In this document: positions 24,877 to 33,576 of the stretch, in pieces
Position numbering within the stretch: the first letter of the stretch is position 1
Layout: every line of letters starts with the position of its first letter
Assembly (NCBI GenBank): GCA_025451075.1
Contig: JANWLA010000040.1
Coordinates: forward strand, 1-56,141
Origin: Nitrosotalea sp.
GTDB lineage: Archaea; Thermoproteota; Nitrososphaeria; Nitrososphaerales; Nitrosopumilaceae
Direction: 5' to 3'
Length of the DNA: 56,141 nt
Program-made: the position numbers and the translations under genes
Notes under the pieces: model-generated
What the model was told of the DNA's origin: nothing
Databases searched by the model: none
The model's input: only the letters and a program-made list of their open reading frames with translations

Positions 24877-25269
24877 GTGCAAAAGACACCCAGCCAAAAA
24901 TGGACTGAACAGATTACACAGTATAGAAAAAAGTGTCAGAATATTTTGGAACTGTCAAAATCAATTAGATATGTCGGACTTGTAAATGAGTATGGACGAA
25001 CTTTGACTGGTGTATTCAGACCAGGTCTTGCTACGCTGCTATCAAATGAACTTGCAAGAAATGAATTCTTTCTTGTATCCACAATGCTGACAATGCGAAG
25101 CAAAGCAAGCTTGGCACTTGGGAACATGGATAATATCGTAATCAGGCACGACAAAGTTACGCTTGTCATACTCCAAAGAAAAGAAGGAATTTACTACATC
25201 TCCGTAAACAAGACTGTAACGCCAGACGCTGTAAACGAAATAATTACTAAAGTTAAAAAAATTATTTAG
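24877..25269 (+). CDS. Conserved archaeal protein, paralogous to gene at 26621
   Basis: 130 aa, GTG start 25-30 bp after a TATA box (CTTTTATAAAG near 24847). Contains KCQNILELSKSIRYVGLVN and IVIRHDKVTLVILQRKEGIYYISV, an alpha/beta pattern like Roadblock or profilin-like folds. A second gene at 26621 (opposite strand) shares the same layout, with CKKILALDPKIRFAGKIV at the same position, so both belong to one thaumarchaeal family. Function unknown. Confidence 0.75.
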   Translation: MQKTPSQKWTEQITQYRKKCQNILELSKSIRYVGLVNEYGRTLTGVFRPGLATLLSNELARNEFFLVSTMLTMRSKASLALGNMDNIVIRHDKVTLVILQRKEGIYYISVNKTVTPDAVNEIITKVKKII

Positions 25270-25676
25270 AGTGGAGCAAATCCGTGGAATCCACGAGCTT
25301 GTTTTGCGCCATCATCATACACAGGCTCAAATAATGACACCATGTACTTGTCAGGATCCAATACAATACAGTTTTTGCCTGCCTTGTGAGATACAATGTC
25401 TCTGTATACGGTGACATTTTTTGTTTTGAGTTCTTTTACTGCAGACTCGATATCGCCTACAACCAATCCTATCACTATGCCGTTTTCAATTGAGGTTCCA
25501 GTGTTGATTGGTTTGCTTGCCGGATGCAGTATGACAGTGGCTCCCTCTTTTGCCAACTCTACCCAGTTTTCCCTACTATTTTTGATTGGCAATCCAATCA
25601 CTTCATGATAAAACTTTAGAGATTTTTCCAGGTCAGAGACTGCAAGAATTACACTACCAAGGTGTCTGATATTCAT
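25266..25676 (-). CDS. VOC/glyoxalase-family protein
   Basis: 136 aa from ATG 25676 (MNIRHLGSVILAVSDLEKSL); an ATG at 25691 would add five residues. Two beta-alpha-beta repeats typical of the vicinal oxygen chelate fold, with a candidate metal histidine near residue 5 and glutamate near the end (SLFEPVYD). The substrate cannot be told. It overlaps the end of the preceding plus-strand gene by 4 bp. Confidence 0.8.
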   Translation of the reverse strand: MNIRHLGSVILAVSDLEKSLKFYHEVIGLPIKNSRENWVELAKEGATVILHPASKPINTGTSIENGIVIGLVVGDIESAVKELKTKNVTVYRDIVSHKAGKNCIVLDPDKYMVSLFEPVYDDGAKQARGFHGFAPL

Positions 25677-25718
25677 GCATACAATAGACACTCACAGCGT
25701 TAAAAGATTATGGTAAAC

Positions 25719-25937
25719 TCAGACTACTTGAACTAGAGTCTCAGTTCGCTCGACGCCTTTTATGTTTTGAATCTCTGTTGTAACGTCCTTTATTGCAGAC
25801 AACTCCTTTACCTCTATGAGTGCAACTGCATCAAATTGGCCACTTACTGCAAACGAATCATAGACTGATTTTACCATGCGCAACCTTGCAGCTATGAGTT
25901 TTTTTGGAGATTTGACTAGTACTACGGCTTTGACCAA
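25719..25937 (-). CDS. Stand-alone Lrp/AsnC RAM (ligand-binding) domain
   Basis: 72 aa matching the C-terminal domain of Lrp/AsnC regulators, with the FDAVALIEVKE and VERTETLVQVV strands. No HTH is attached. It follows a second RAM-domain gene on the same strand with a 16-bp overlap. Such stand-alone modules bind amino acids and may form mixed oligomers with HTH regulators; the partner is unknown. Confidence 0.8.
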   Translation of the reverse strand: MVKAVVLVKSPKKLIAARLRMVKSVYDSFAVSGQFDAVALIEVKELSAIKDVTTEIQNIKGVERTETLVQVV

Positions 25938-26170
25938 CCCATGTCTACCTCCACTTCAATTAGAGTCTCTGTCGAAACAATTTCTTTAATCTTTTTAAAA
26001 TCAATTACAATGTTGTTGATTTCATCAATTGTACCCTGAAGAACAACTGCAATGTCTGCCCTTCCCGTTACAACCATTATCTCTTTGATTATTTTTCTTG
26101 CTTTTTTCAGAGAAGCTATCACAGGATCAACTTTGCCAGGCTTTACAGTAATCAGACAGAGAGATCTCAT
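25922..26170 (-). CDS. Stand-alone Lrp/AsnC RAM domain, second copy
   Basis: 82 aa from ATG 26170 (MRSLCLITVKPGKVD); the frame continues upstream to 26194, but this ATG gives a normal RAM start. Core strands MVVTGRADIAVVLQG and VSTETLIEVEVDMGW. It overlaps the next RAM gene by 16 bp. The two paralogues likely pair with each other. Confidence 0.8.
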   Translation of the reverse strand: MRSLCLITVKPGKVDPVIASLKKARKIIKEIMVVTGRADIAVVLQGTIDEINNIVIDFKKIKEIVSTETLIEVEVDMGWSKP

Positions 26171-26231
26171 TATACCTACAAGGTGCATAATCACGGATAA
26201 GTCTTTTTGATCAAGAATGTACTGAAAAAAT

Positions 26232-26495
26232 CTAATCGTCGCTGGCTTCTTGGGAACGCGCTTCTTCCAAGTATGCCTTTCTTGCCTCTAGCTCTGCTTC
26301 CTTGTCAAGACCTGTATCGTCTTCTACAACAATTATCCCGTCATCTTCCTGAACGATATCTTCCTTGAGCTTGGTCTTCTCTTTTGGTTTAGCCTTTGGA
26401 GCTTCTTTTTTCGACGCTTCTTTTTTAGCTGATTCCTTTTTCGGAGCCTCTTTTTTTACAGGCTTTTTGGCTTCTTTTTTCTTGTCCTTTGTCAT
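26232..26495 (-). CDS. Lysine/alanine-rich low-complexity protein
   Basis: 87 aa from ATG 26495 (MTKDKKKEAKK); an ATG at 26513 is possible. The first 45 residues repeat KKEAPKKE-like units, then an acidic half (EDDGIIVVEDDTG). The layout resembles the basic tails of archaeal DNA-associated or ribosomal proteins. Composition alone does not give a function. Confidence 0.6.
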   Translation of the reverse strand: MTKDKKKEAKKPVKKEAPKKESAKKEASKKEAPKAKPKEKTKLKEDIVQEDDGIIVVEDDTGLDKEAELEARKAYLEEARSQEASDD

Positions 26496-26620
26496 AAGAC
26501 GATTATCCAACAAGTAGCATCGTCCTTTTAAACTTGTCTTATTATTCCACTAGTAAATAATACCATTCCAATTCTATGGAAAAAGCCGATTTTCGCATAT
26601 AGGATTAAAATTACATGGTC

Positions 26621-26977
26621 TTACTTGAGATTCTTAATTTTTTCAATTATGGAATGGTGATCAGATGTAGGCTCTGTTGAGAGAATAAGTATCCCATCTT
26701 TCTGAAATATTGTCAATAGTTTTACCTTACCTTTTGATTCTACTATCCAGTCCGTGTTTCCAAGCTTCTCAGTGAACATCTTGTCCATCATTGCCTTTAC
26801 AGAGACTTGATGGTGGGCCAATGCCGCAAGATCTTTATCAAGTAACGGTATGACACCATCTTTTCTTGCAGTGGATACTAGTTCTTCATCTACAATCTTG
26901 CCTGCAAATCTAATTTTTGGATCAAGTGCCAATATTTTTTTGCAATAATTAGATACATCAGAAGAATCTGGGCTCAT
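26621..26977 (-). CDS. Conserved archaeal protein, paralogue of gene at 24877
   Basis: 118 aa. Shares the pattern of the 24877 gene: CKKILALDPKIRFAGKI, then a loop and VKLLTIFQKDGILILSTE near the end. Same family, different strand, about 1.4 kb apart. Small alpha/beta proteins of unknown role, possibly regulatory. Confidence 0.72.
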   Translation of the reverse strand: MSPDSSDVSNYCKKILALDPKIRFAGKIVDEELVSTARKDGVIPLLDKDLAALAHHQVSVKAMMDKMFTEKLGNTDWIVESKGKVKLLTIFQKDGILILSTEPTSDHHSIIEKIKNLK

Positions 26978-27080
26978 TTTGTGTCTAGATCATCTTTGAA
27001 AATACCCTATTTAAGACATGTTTTGAATTGCACCTGAAACAATTAATTTTATTAATTGTCATACATGATATGAAACCAAA

Positions 27081-27452
27081 ATGGACAAGGCTCAAAAATA
27101 TCTAGTTTCTGTTCTTGCATCAGTTTGCATAGTGGGTGCCTTTGGCATACCATTAGGAGATCCAAAGTTTTTCATCCAGGCCATTGCACTTGAATCATCA
27201 TTTGTGGCACTAGCAATTGTTTCATTAAAAAATTTCAAATACGCCTACATTCCAAATTTCATTATTGCAGGTATTGTAATTACTGGTAACACTGTATCTC
27301 CAAAACATTTAGAGATCATGTCCACACTACATCCGTTTTATAATGGAATTGTGCTAATTGTTGGCGGCTATATTTTGCAGGCATTGTTGCTTGCAACAAA
27401 TGGAATGACCCTCAGACAATACAGGAAAAACAAAGAGAGTATTGTAAAGTAA
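27081..27452 (+). CDS. Four-helix integral membrane protein
   Basis: 123 aa with about four membrane helices (residues 8-25, 32-48, 55-72, 84-104) and a basic C-terminal tail (RQYRKNKESIVK). No signature motif and no family recognised. ATG 27081. Confidence 0.7.
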   Translation: MDKAQKYLVSVLASVCIVGAFGIPLGDPKFFIQAIALESSFVALAIVSLKNFKYAYIPNFIIAGIVITGNTVSPKHLEIMSTLHPFYNGIVLIVGGYILQALLLATNGMTLRQYRKNKESIVK

Positions 27453-27553
27453 AATAAAATATTTTTTTCATAACGTGGCAAAAATTTAATTTTCTAGGCA
27501 CAAAATTTCAAAAATAATGTCTCAATCATAAATTTATAATCAAAACTAAAAGG

Positions 27554-27627
27554 TGCCGCCGGCAAGACTTGAACATGCGACAGCTCGGTCTTCAGCCGAG
27601 TGCTCTCCCGGGCTGAGCTACGGCGGC
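27554..27627 (-). tRNA. tRNA-Phe (anticodon GAA)
   Basis: 74 nt. Acceptor stem GCCGCCG with CGGCGGC, discriminator A. Anticodon stem CTCGG/CCGAG encloses the loop CTGAAGA with anticodon GAA. T-loop TTCAAGT. No intron; CCA is not fully encoded (CCT follows the discriminator). Confidence 0.95.
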
Positions 27628-27670
27628 ACATTTCATTATCCAATTCTTGGGGAATTAAAGTGTGTCTCTC

Positions 27671-28207
27671 TTACTTTTTCCATGCAACGTCAGAAATTTT
27701 TTTTCTTTTGTTTATGGTTCGTGCAACAACAAAAAGAAGATCAGATAATCTATTCATGTAGATTAAACACTGGCTGTTAACATCATCAACTTCGGACAAG
27801 TTTACCATGTTTGTTTCAGCCCTTCTGCATATCGCTCGTGTCAAATGAATTTGAGAGGCAACCAAGTCTCCACCTGGTAAAATAAAATATGTTATTGGAG
27901 ACAGTTTTTCCTCCAATCTGTCTATCTCTTTTTCTAAATAAGTTGTCATTTCTGATGTAACTCTATTTGATGTGCTTTTCAAATTGGGATTTGCAAGGTC
28001 TGCACCAACCACAAAAAGATCATTTTGTATCTGTGTCAACAAATCACGTATATCTTTTCCTAGTTTTGATGATAAGACAATTCCGATGGATGCATTTAGT
28101 TCATCAACCATGCCATACGATGCAATTCGTGGATTTGATTTTTTTATGCGCTTGTTACCAATCAGGCCTGTAGTTCCATCATCGCCGGTTTTAGTATAAA
28201 TTTTCAA
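27671..28207 (-). CDS. PduO-type cob(I)alamin adenosyltransferase
   Basis: 178 aa. N-terminal signature KIYTKTGDDGTTGL and the ATP-binding GMVDELNASIGI motif identify the PduO-type ATP:co(I)rrinoid adenosyltransferase, with the C-terminal RAICRRAETNMVNL helix. It makes adenosylcobalamin from ATP. The family is expected in these B12-producing archaea. ATG 28207. Confidence 0.92.
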   Translation of the reverse strand: MKIYTKTGDDGTTGLIGNKRIKKSNPRIASYGMVDELNASIGIVLSSKLGKDIRDLLTQIQNDLFVVGADLANPNLKSTSNRVTSEMTTYLEKEIDRLEEKLSPITYFILPGGDLVASQIHLTRAICRRAETNMVNLSEVDDVNSQCLIYMNRLSDLLFVVARTINKRKKISDVAWKK

Positions 28208-28320
28208 AGTTGCTTGTTTGTAGCACTGTTACAATTTTAATCTTGTTTGCCAACATGTCACATTTTTGAATTCTTTCCACACTCAAAGATTAAAACAGGC
28301 AGACAGTATAGTATCCACAA

Positions 28321-28851
28321 ATGCTGTTTGATTTCTTCTACCTTGCATCTGAACTAAAAAAAATTCCGCGCAGTGGATGGAAGAGCAAGGTTGGCATAGA
28401 GCACCCTGAATCCGTAGCAGACCACTCGTATGGAACTGCAATCATGGCAATGGTCTTCTCAGATATGCACAATCTTGATACGGAAAAAATTCTCAAGATG
28501 GCACTTCTTCATGATCTGGCAGAATCAATTACAGGAGATTTCATGCCAGAAGAAATATCAAAAGAGAGCAAAGTGTCGGCTGAAAACGATGCCATGAAAG
28601 AAATCCTTGGAAAACTGCCAGATGATATTGCACTCAAATATCAAAATATATGGGAAGAATATGTCCAGGCAAATACAAAAGAGTCTGTTTTACTTCATGA
28701 ACTTGACAAGTTAGAGATGGCTATTCAAGCTGCAAAATATTCTTCTGAGGGATTTTCAAATGAAAAACTTGGACTGTTTGTTGATTCAGCAAAAAAAGAT
28801 ATCAAATCAAAAGAACTGTTAGACATACTTGATACACTATCGTATAAATAA
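28321..28851 (+). CDS. HD-domain hydrolase (YfbR/HDDC2-like 5'-nucleotidase)
   Basis: 176 aa. Metal ligands: His in PESVADHSYG, the HD pair in ALLHDLAESITGD and a later Asp in LLHELDKLEMA. This spacing fits HDDC2/YfbR-like deoxynucleoside 5'-monophosphatases. It likely dephosphorylates nucleotides; the exact substrate is not readable. Confidence 0.85.
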   Translation: MLFDFFYLASELKKIPRSGWKSKVGIEHPESVADHSYGTAIMAMVFSDMHNLDTEKILKMALLHDLAESITGDFMPEEISKESKVSAENDAMKEILGKLPDDIALKYQNIWEEYVQANTKESVLLHELDKLEMAIQAAKYSSEGFSNEKLGLFVDSAKKDIKSKELLDILDTLSYK

Positions 28852-28871
28852 CAAGAATCAGTTTTTCAATC

Positions 28872-29219
28872 ATGCAATATTTTGTTGCACTCAAGATGGG
28901 TGAAAAGCGAGTCAAAGAGGCACGTGAATACCTCAATACTTTATGCAATGATCAGGCAATGCCAGCTTTGGCCCTTCGAGACAACAAGACAAATGTTTGG
29001 GAACCGGTAGGTCAAGAAAATCGATATGCGGTCTTGAGCGATGTTGGCGGATATGTTTTGACAGATACTACTGGGTTCATGGTAGTGCTTTGCGATAAAA
29101 ATGGGATCTCAAAAGCTCTGGTTAGAAGTCTTGATGCAGAACGCAAGGACGCAATAGTTGCAAGATTAAAGTCAGACAATATTGAAGAGTATGATGGGGA
29201 CGTAGTCCTTCCAGTGTGA
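28872..29219 (+). CDS. Hypothetical 115-aa protein
   Basis: Mixed alpha/beta sequence with a glycine-rich middle (VLSDVGGYVLTDTTGFMVVL) and no motif I know. It starts 20 bp after the HD hydrolase on the same strand and may be co-transcribed with it. Function unknown. Confidence 0.7.
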   Translation: MQYFVALKMGEKRVKEAREYLNTLCNDQAMPALALRDNKTNVWEPVGQENRYAVLSDVGGYVLTDTTGFMVVLCDKNGISKALVRSLDAERKDAIVARLKSDNIEEYDGDVVLPV

Positions 29220-29288
29220 TGGTCTTTTCAATATTTGACTACTAGTCAACATCAAGATTAAATTAGTACAACCCATTTATTTTAGGAA

Positions 29289-30533
29289 ATGGCAAAGAAG
29301 TTTTCTCATGACATAGAGGTACGAGGGCATCTTATTGATTCGATGATACTTACCAAAATTTTTGATGTCATAATGGACCTAAAGGGTGAGTTTCAAGTCC
29401 AAGAATTCAAAGTTGGAAAGCATAAAAAAGATGAGAGCCATGCAAAACTTTCAATTCAAGGCCACTCTCAGGAGCATCTTGACAAAATACTAGAGGCAGT
29501 ATACCGAGAAGGGGCAACATCGAAGATCCAGCAAGTGATCTCGCTCAAACAAGCACAAAAAGACATGGTTATGCCAGATGATTTTTACAGTACAACTAAC
29601 AATCACACTGAAATTTTTCACACTGGAAAATGGATAAAGGTAGAAAACATGATGATGGATAAGTGCATCACAGTAAAAGCAAACAGGGCATTTTGCACTC
29701 CAATTCGTGACATAAAAAAAGGAGACAAGATAATTGTGGGAGAAAAAGGTATTCGTGTTACACCACCTGAAAGACCAAGAGAAGGAGTAAACCTATTTCA
29801 ATTCATGAGCAGTGGGAGTTCAAGTGAAAGACCCACTCAGCACATTGCAAGAAAAGTTGCAGAAGACATTTACAAGATAAAGAAACAGGGAGGAAAAATT
29901 GTTTTGGTTGGAGGGCCTGCAATTGTACACACTGGTGCGTCTGATTCGATTGCATTATTGATAAGATCGGGATTCATCAATGCAGTTCTTGCCGGAAATG
30001 CCTTGGCTGTTCATGACATTGAATATTCAACCCTTGGTACATCACTTGGAATGAATGTGCAAGATGGTACACTGGCAGTAAGGGGCCACCGAAATCACAT
30101 GCAGGCAATAAATTCAGTCTTCAAAGCTGGTTCAATTCCCAAAATGGTTGAAAAGAAAATTTTGAACAAAGGCATAATGTATGAATGTGTGAAAAATAAA
30201 ATACCATTTGTTCTTGCAGGTTCGCTAAGAGATGATGGTCCGTTACCGGATGTGATCACAGACATGACACTTGCTCAGCGCAAATACAAAGAGATTGTCA
30301 AGGACGCAAAACTTGTCATCATGGTCTCAACAATGCTACATTCCATTGCAACTGGAAACATGTTACCGGCTGATGTAAAAGTGATTGTGGTAGACATTAG
30401 CCAACCAACGGTAACAAAACTCATGGACAGGGGAACATGGCAAGCATTAGGCATAGTAACAGATGTGGGAGCCTTTTTGCCTCTAGTTACACAAGAAATC
30501 CAGAAACTAACAAAAAAACCTGTCAGTAAATGA
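29289..30533 (+). CDS. Archaeal ornithine cyclodeaminase family (LOR/SDH domain, TIGR00300)
   Basis: 414 aa. The N-terminal domain ([20 protein letters not shown]) and the Rossmann domain ([19 protein letters not shown]) match the LOR/SDH-type family, whose archaeal members include an NAD-dependent ornithine cyclodeaminase making proline. Assignment rests on this family resemblance. It likely supplies proline where the classical proline pathway is absent. ATG 29289. Confidence 0.82.
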   Translation: MAKKFSHDIEVRGHLIDSMILTKIFDVIMDLKGEFQVQEFKVGKHKKDESHAKLSIQGHSQEHLDKILEAVYREGATSKIQQVISLKQAQKDMVMPDDFYSTTNNHTEIFHTGKWIKVENMMMDKCITVKANRAFCTPIRDIKKGDKIIVGEKGIRVTPPERPREGVNLFQFMSSGSSSERPTQHIARKVAEDIYKIKKQGGKIVLVGGPAIVHTGASDSIALLIRSGFINAVLAGNALAVHDIEYSTLGTSLGMNVQDGTLAVRGHRNHMQAINSVFKAGSIPKMVEKKILNKGIMYECVKNKIPFVLAGSLRDDGPLPDVITDMTLAQRKYKEIVKDAKLVIMVSTMLHSIATGNMLPADVKVIVVDISQPTVTKLMDRGTWQALGIVTDVGAFLPLVTQEIQKLTKKPVSK

Positions 30534-30578
30534 AATTCATACTTATTATTCATATAGTATAATCCCCAATACCACAAT

Positions 30579-31346
30579 ATGCGATTAAAAGACAAGGTGG
30601 CAGTTGTCACTGGCGCATCAAGTGACATTGGATTGGAAATATCAAAGAAATTTGTAGAAGAAGGAGCCAAAGTAGTCCTACTTGGAAGACATGTGGACAA
30701 GCTAGAGCAAGTAAGAAAAACAATTGCAGATTATTCATCAAAGACCGTGGCAATTGCATGCGACATTACAAATGAAGCACAAGTAATTCAAACTGTAAAT
30801 CAGATAGTTAGTCATTATGGTAAAATAGACATTCTAGTAAACAATGCAGGAACAATCACGGACCCAATACATTTTCATGAGATGCAAGACAAAGACATGA
30901 ATTCTTTGGTTGACACTAACTTGTTTGGCACATTTAGAATAACAAAATCAATCTTGATCAAAATGCTTGAAAACAAAAATGGCGGGAACATAATAAACAT
31001 CGGCTCCATTTCAGCCGAGAGGGCCATACCAAAAGTGCACCTAACAGTATACTGTACAACAAAGGCAGCGATAAACATGTTCACAAAAGGATTAGCAGTT
31101 GAATATGCAAGAAAAAACATTCGCTGCAACTGCATCAATCCTGGAATAGTCAATGCTGGGATGATAAAATCATATCTTGACTATCCAGAAGCAAGAAAAG
31201 CACTAGAAGACCGACAGCCAATTAACAGAATAGGTCAACCAGAAGATGTGGCAAATGCCGCGGTATACTTGGCATCAGATGAGGCAAAATGGATTTCAGG
31301 AATAATCCTCAATGTTGACGGCGGAAAATCTGCCTCAGAAGGATAA
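30579..31346 (+). CDS. SDR-family oxidoreductase
   Basis: 255 aa. The cofactor motif is TGASSDIG near residue 12, the catalytic Tyr-Lys pair is in [11 protein letters not shown] near residue 158, and the C-terminus has [16 protein letters not shown]. Typical of 3-oxoacyl-ACP reductase or sugar/steroid dehydrogenases; the substrate is not readable. It is 45 bp downstream of the ornithine cyclodeaminase gene. Confidence 0.9.
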   Translation: MRLKDKVAVVTGASSDIGLEISKKFVEEGAKVVLLGRHVDKLEQVRKTIADYSSKTVAIACDITNEAQVIQTVNQIVSHYGKIDILVNNAGTITDPIHFHEMQDKDMNSLVDTNLFGTFRITKSILIKMLENKNGGNIINIGSISAERAIPKVHLTVYCTTKAAINMFTKGLAVEYARKNIRCNCINPGIVNAGMIKSYLDYPEARKALEDRQPINRIGQPEDVANAAVYLASDEAKWISGIILNVDGGKSASEG

Positions 31347-31402
31347 TTTCGGACAATTATTTGTAAAAATATTCTAAATTTTGTAGATGTATCGTTTACA
31401 GA

Positions 31403-31771
31403 TTATTCCATTCTCTTGTAAATTGCTTTGAAATCTTCTGCAATTCTATATGCAATATTTTCAAGATGTGTAACTTCGGTCATGTTAGATTTGCCAAGAC
31501 CAATCTGTCTCATCATGGTATTGCATTTATGCACCTGCATGTGATCAGCATCCACATCTTTACTCGACCAGGCCTTGAAACAGTCACTAAAATCAAGGCA
31601 GAAATTTAGAATTATAAATTCCCAGTCATGGTTAGAGGTAGGATACCCAATGCCGTGCGCCAGTTCTCGAAATTCATTGCTCTTGTCAGCAACCAACATT
31701 TTTAGCGATTTTTCCGCCTTTTTGACATCATAGTTATCAAGCGCGTTAGACCCTTGCATGGTAGTCCTCAT
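31403..31771 (-). CDS. Hypothetical helical protein with conserved Cys/His
   Basis: 122 aa, mostly helical. Contains NFCLDFSDCFKAWSS and HMQVHKCNTMMRQIG. No family recognised. It is convergent with the SDR gene. Confidence 0.65.
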   Translation of the reverse strand: MRTTMQGSNALDNYDVKKAEKSLKMLVADKSNEFRELAHGIGYPTSNHDWEFIILNFCLDFSDCFKAWSSKDVDADHMQVHKCNTMMRQIGLGKSNMTEVTHLENIAYRIAEDFKAIYKRME

Positions 31772-31930
31772 ATAATATTCTATTTTAAGATGACTCCCAG
31801 GGTTTCATGGTTTGATAAAATTACCAATTGAATCATCATTAGATCATATCAGGATAAGAAGATCAGAATAGTCATGACAAGATAGTATCAAAAAGAATGA
31901 AATCTTAAATATCTAATAATGAAGGTTACC

Positions 31931-32446
31931 ATGTTGACAATAAATTCAAAGGTATACCTTGTAGCAATTACACTTCTTACAGTCTCATTTTTATCTGCAG
32001 CAGCACAAACTCCAATCACAGTATCAACCGATAAAACATCATATGCCGATGGTGATACAATTATCATATCTGGCGCGGTAACTACACAACTTAACATACC
32101 AATATCAATAGTAATTCGAGATGGTTCTCAGAACATGGTATACATTGCACAGACAAATCCAAATTCTGATGGCACATATTCCACCCAAGCAGTTGCAGGA
32201 GGAAGCACCTGGAAAACTCTTGGGACATACGAAGTGGATGTAACATATGGAGGATCAGATAAAACCGCCAAGACTACATTTACGTACACATTAAGATCTT
32301 CACAACCCTCAAGCGCATCAAATCAAACCAATTCTACAATACCTGCAGTTCCAGAATTTGGTTCGCTAGCTGCACCGATATTTTCCATAGCTATCTTGGC
32401 ATCAATAATATCATATGCCAAGGCAAGACCTGTTTTTAAAATCTAA
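31931..32446 (+). CDS. PEFG-CTERM secreted surface protein
   Basis: 171 aa from ATG 31931 (MLTINSKVYLVAI), chosen because a TATA-like CTTAAATATC at 31902-31911 lies about 25 bp upstream; an in-frame ATG at 31919 would add four residues. Signal peptide at the N-terminus, an Ig-like or carboxypeptidase-like beta domain (DKTSYADGDTIIISG), a Ser/Thr/Asn-rich linker, and a C-terminal VPEFG motif, hydrophobic helix and basic end. PEFG-CTERM is a thaumarchaeal signal recognised by archaeosortase. Anchored outside the cell; ligand unknown. Confidence 0.87.
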   Translation: MLTINSKVYLVAITLLTVSFLSAAAQTPITVSTDKTSYADGDTIIISGAVTTQLNIPISIVIRDGSQNMVYIAQTNPNSDGTYSTQAVAGGSTWKTLGTYEVDVTYGGSDKTAKTTFTYTLRSSQPSSASNQTNSTIPAVPEFGSLAAPIFSIAILASIISYAKARPVFKI

Positions 32447-32756
32447 AAACAGACGATGTTAAAACAATGTCCAGTATAGCACCACAGCAAAACATCATGA
32501 TAACATCAGGAATGATTAGCCAGAGTACAAAATATGCAGAGTGCATAATATTTACTTGAGATATTACGAATGCAGCCACATGTACAATTGCATTTTCTCT
32601 GTATCAACTAGACTTTTACCTACTATGTATCCATTAACTCATTATTTGTATGATTGTGTTACTGTCATGCCTGAAAATTAACAAATTATACTTGCAGTAC
32701 AATAGGTTTTCCCGTCAAACATTTTTTCTGAGATTGAAAAATTATTTATTAAAAAT
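32447..32756. other. Intergenic region, no gene supported
   Basis: 310 bp between the PEFG-CTERM gene and a P-II gene (convergent). A 30-codon frame from ATG 32467 exists, but its composition is like random sequence. No palindrome or RNA-like fold noticed. Confidence 0.5.
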
Positions 32757-33086
32757 CTAAATTGCTTTTTCATTTTCTGCGCCAGTGGCAATGTCCACAG
32801 CACGAGAAAGTTTGTACATGAATATTTTACCAACTTTTGTGTGGCTACGAACAATACTGATCACTTCATTCTCATCTTTTTCATCCACTATTACAGTTAG
32901 AATATGCTTGTCTGCAAATTCTGGAATGAATGTCTCTGTACCTTTAGCTGCATGAAGCGCAGGTCCATCTGTTTTACCCCTTCCCCTGACTTTCATGATT
33001 GTAATTCCTCCCACATCTATTTTCTTTAATGCGTCACTTATGGCACGAATATCATTTTGCGGAACAATTGCATCTATACGAATCAT
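32757..33086 (-). CDS. glnK: P-II nitrogen regulatory protein (GlnK-like), copy 1
   Basis: 109 aa from ATG 33086, the same length as the second copy. The P-II fold is clear: MIRIDAIVPQNDIRAISDAL and the T-loop GRGKTDGPALHAAKG. The usual T-loop tyrosine and the neighbouring Tyr are missing, so uridylylation or phosphorylation at that site is unlikely. P-II senses 2-oxoglutarate and ATP/ADP and gates Amt. It lies near amt with a second P-II gene between. Confidence 0.9.
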   Translation of the reverse strand: MIRIDAIVPQNDIRAISDALKKIDVGGITIMKVRGRGKTDGPALHAAKGTETFIPEFADKHILTVIVDEKDENEVISIVRSHTKVGKIFMYKLSRAVDIATGAENEKAI

Positions 33087-33134
33087 GTAAACCATAGCAG
33101 ATTAGATACTAAAGAATATTTTCTAAAAACATGT

Positions 33135-33464
33135 CTAGATTGCCTGTTCATCTTTTTTAGGAGTCTGAATATCATATGCTTCAGAAATTGGTATGACAAA
33201 TATTTTTCCAAATTTCGAAGAGCCTCTAATGGCTGCTATAATTTCATTTTTCTTTTCATCAGCCACCACTATTTCCAAGATGAATCTATCGCCAAATTCA
33301 GGTGTAAATACTTCGGTTCCCTTTGATGCATGTATTTCACGAGCGACTGTTTTGCCTCTGCCCCATCCTTTGTATGCAGTTATTCCACCCACTGATAATT
33401 TTTTTAGTGCATCACTAATTGATTTTATTTCATTCTCTGGGAGTATTACTTCAATCTTTAGCAA
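33135..33464 (-). CDS. glnK: P-II nitrogen regulatory protein (GlnK-like), copy 2
   Basis: 109 aa. MLKIEVILPENEIKSISDAL start; T-loop WGRGKTVAREIHASKG, again without Tyr. It diverges from amt, with the start 112 bp from the Amt start, so this copy is likely the direct Amt partner. The last residues (DEQAI) resemble those of copy 1 (NEKAI), pointing to a tandem duplication. Confidence 0.9.
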   Translation of the reverse strand: MLKIEVILPENEIKSISDALKKLSVGGITAYKGWGRGKTVAREIHASKGTEVFTPEFGDRFILEIVVADEKKNEIIAAIRGSSKFGKIFVIPISEAYDIQTPKKDEQAI

Positions 33465-33576
33465 GATATAAGAAAATAAAAATACACATTAAAAAATCTT
33501 ATGGAATAATTTTCGAGCCACCAAAAGTTGTTAAAAACAAATTTTTTTATACTTCATCTTTTCATTAAAAGAAATC

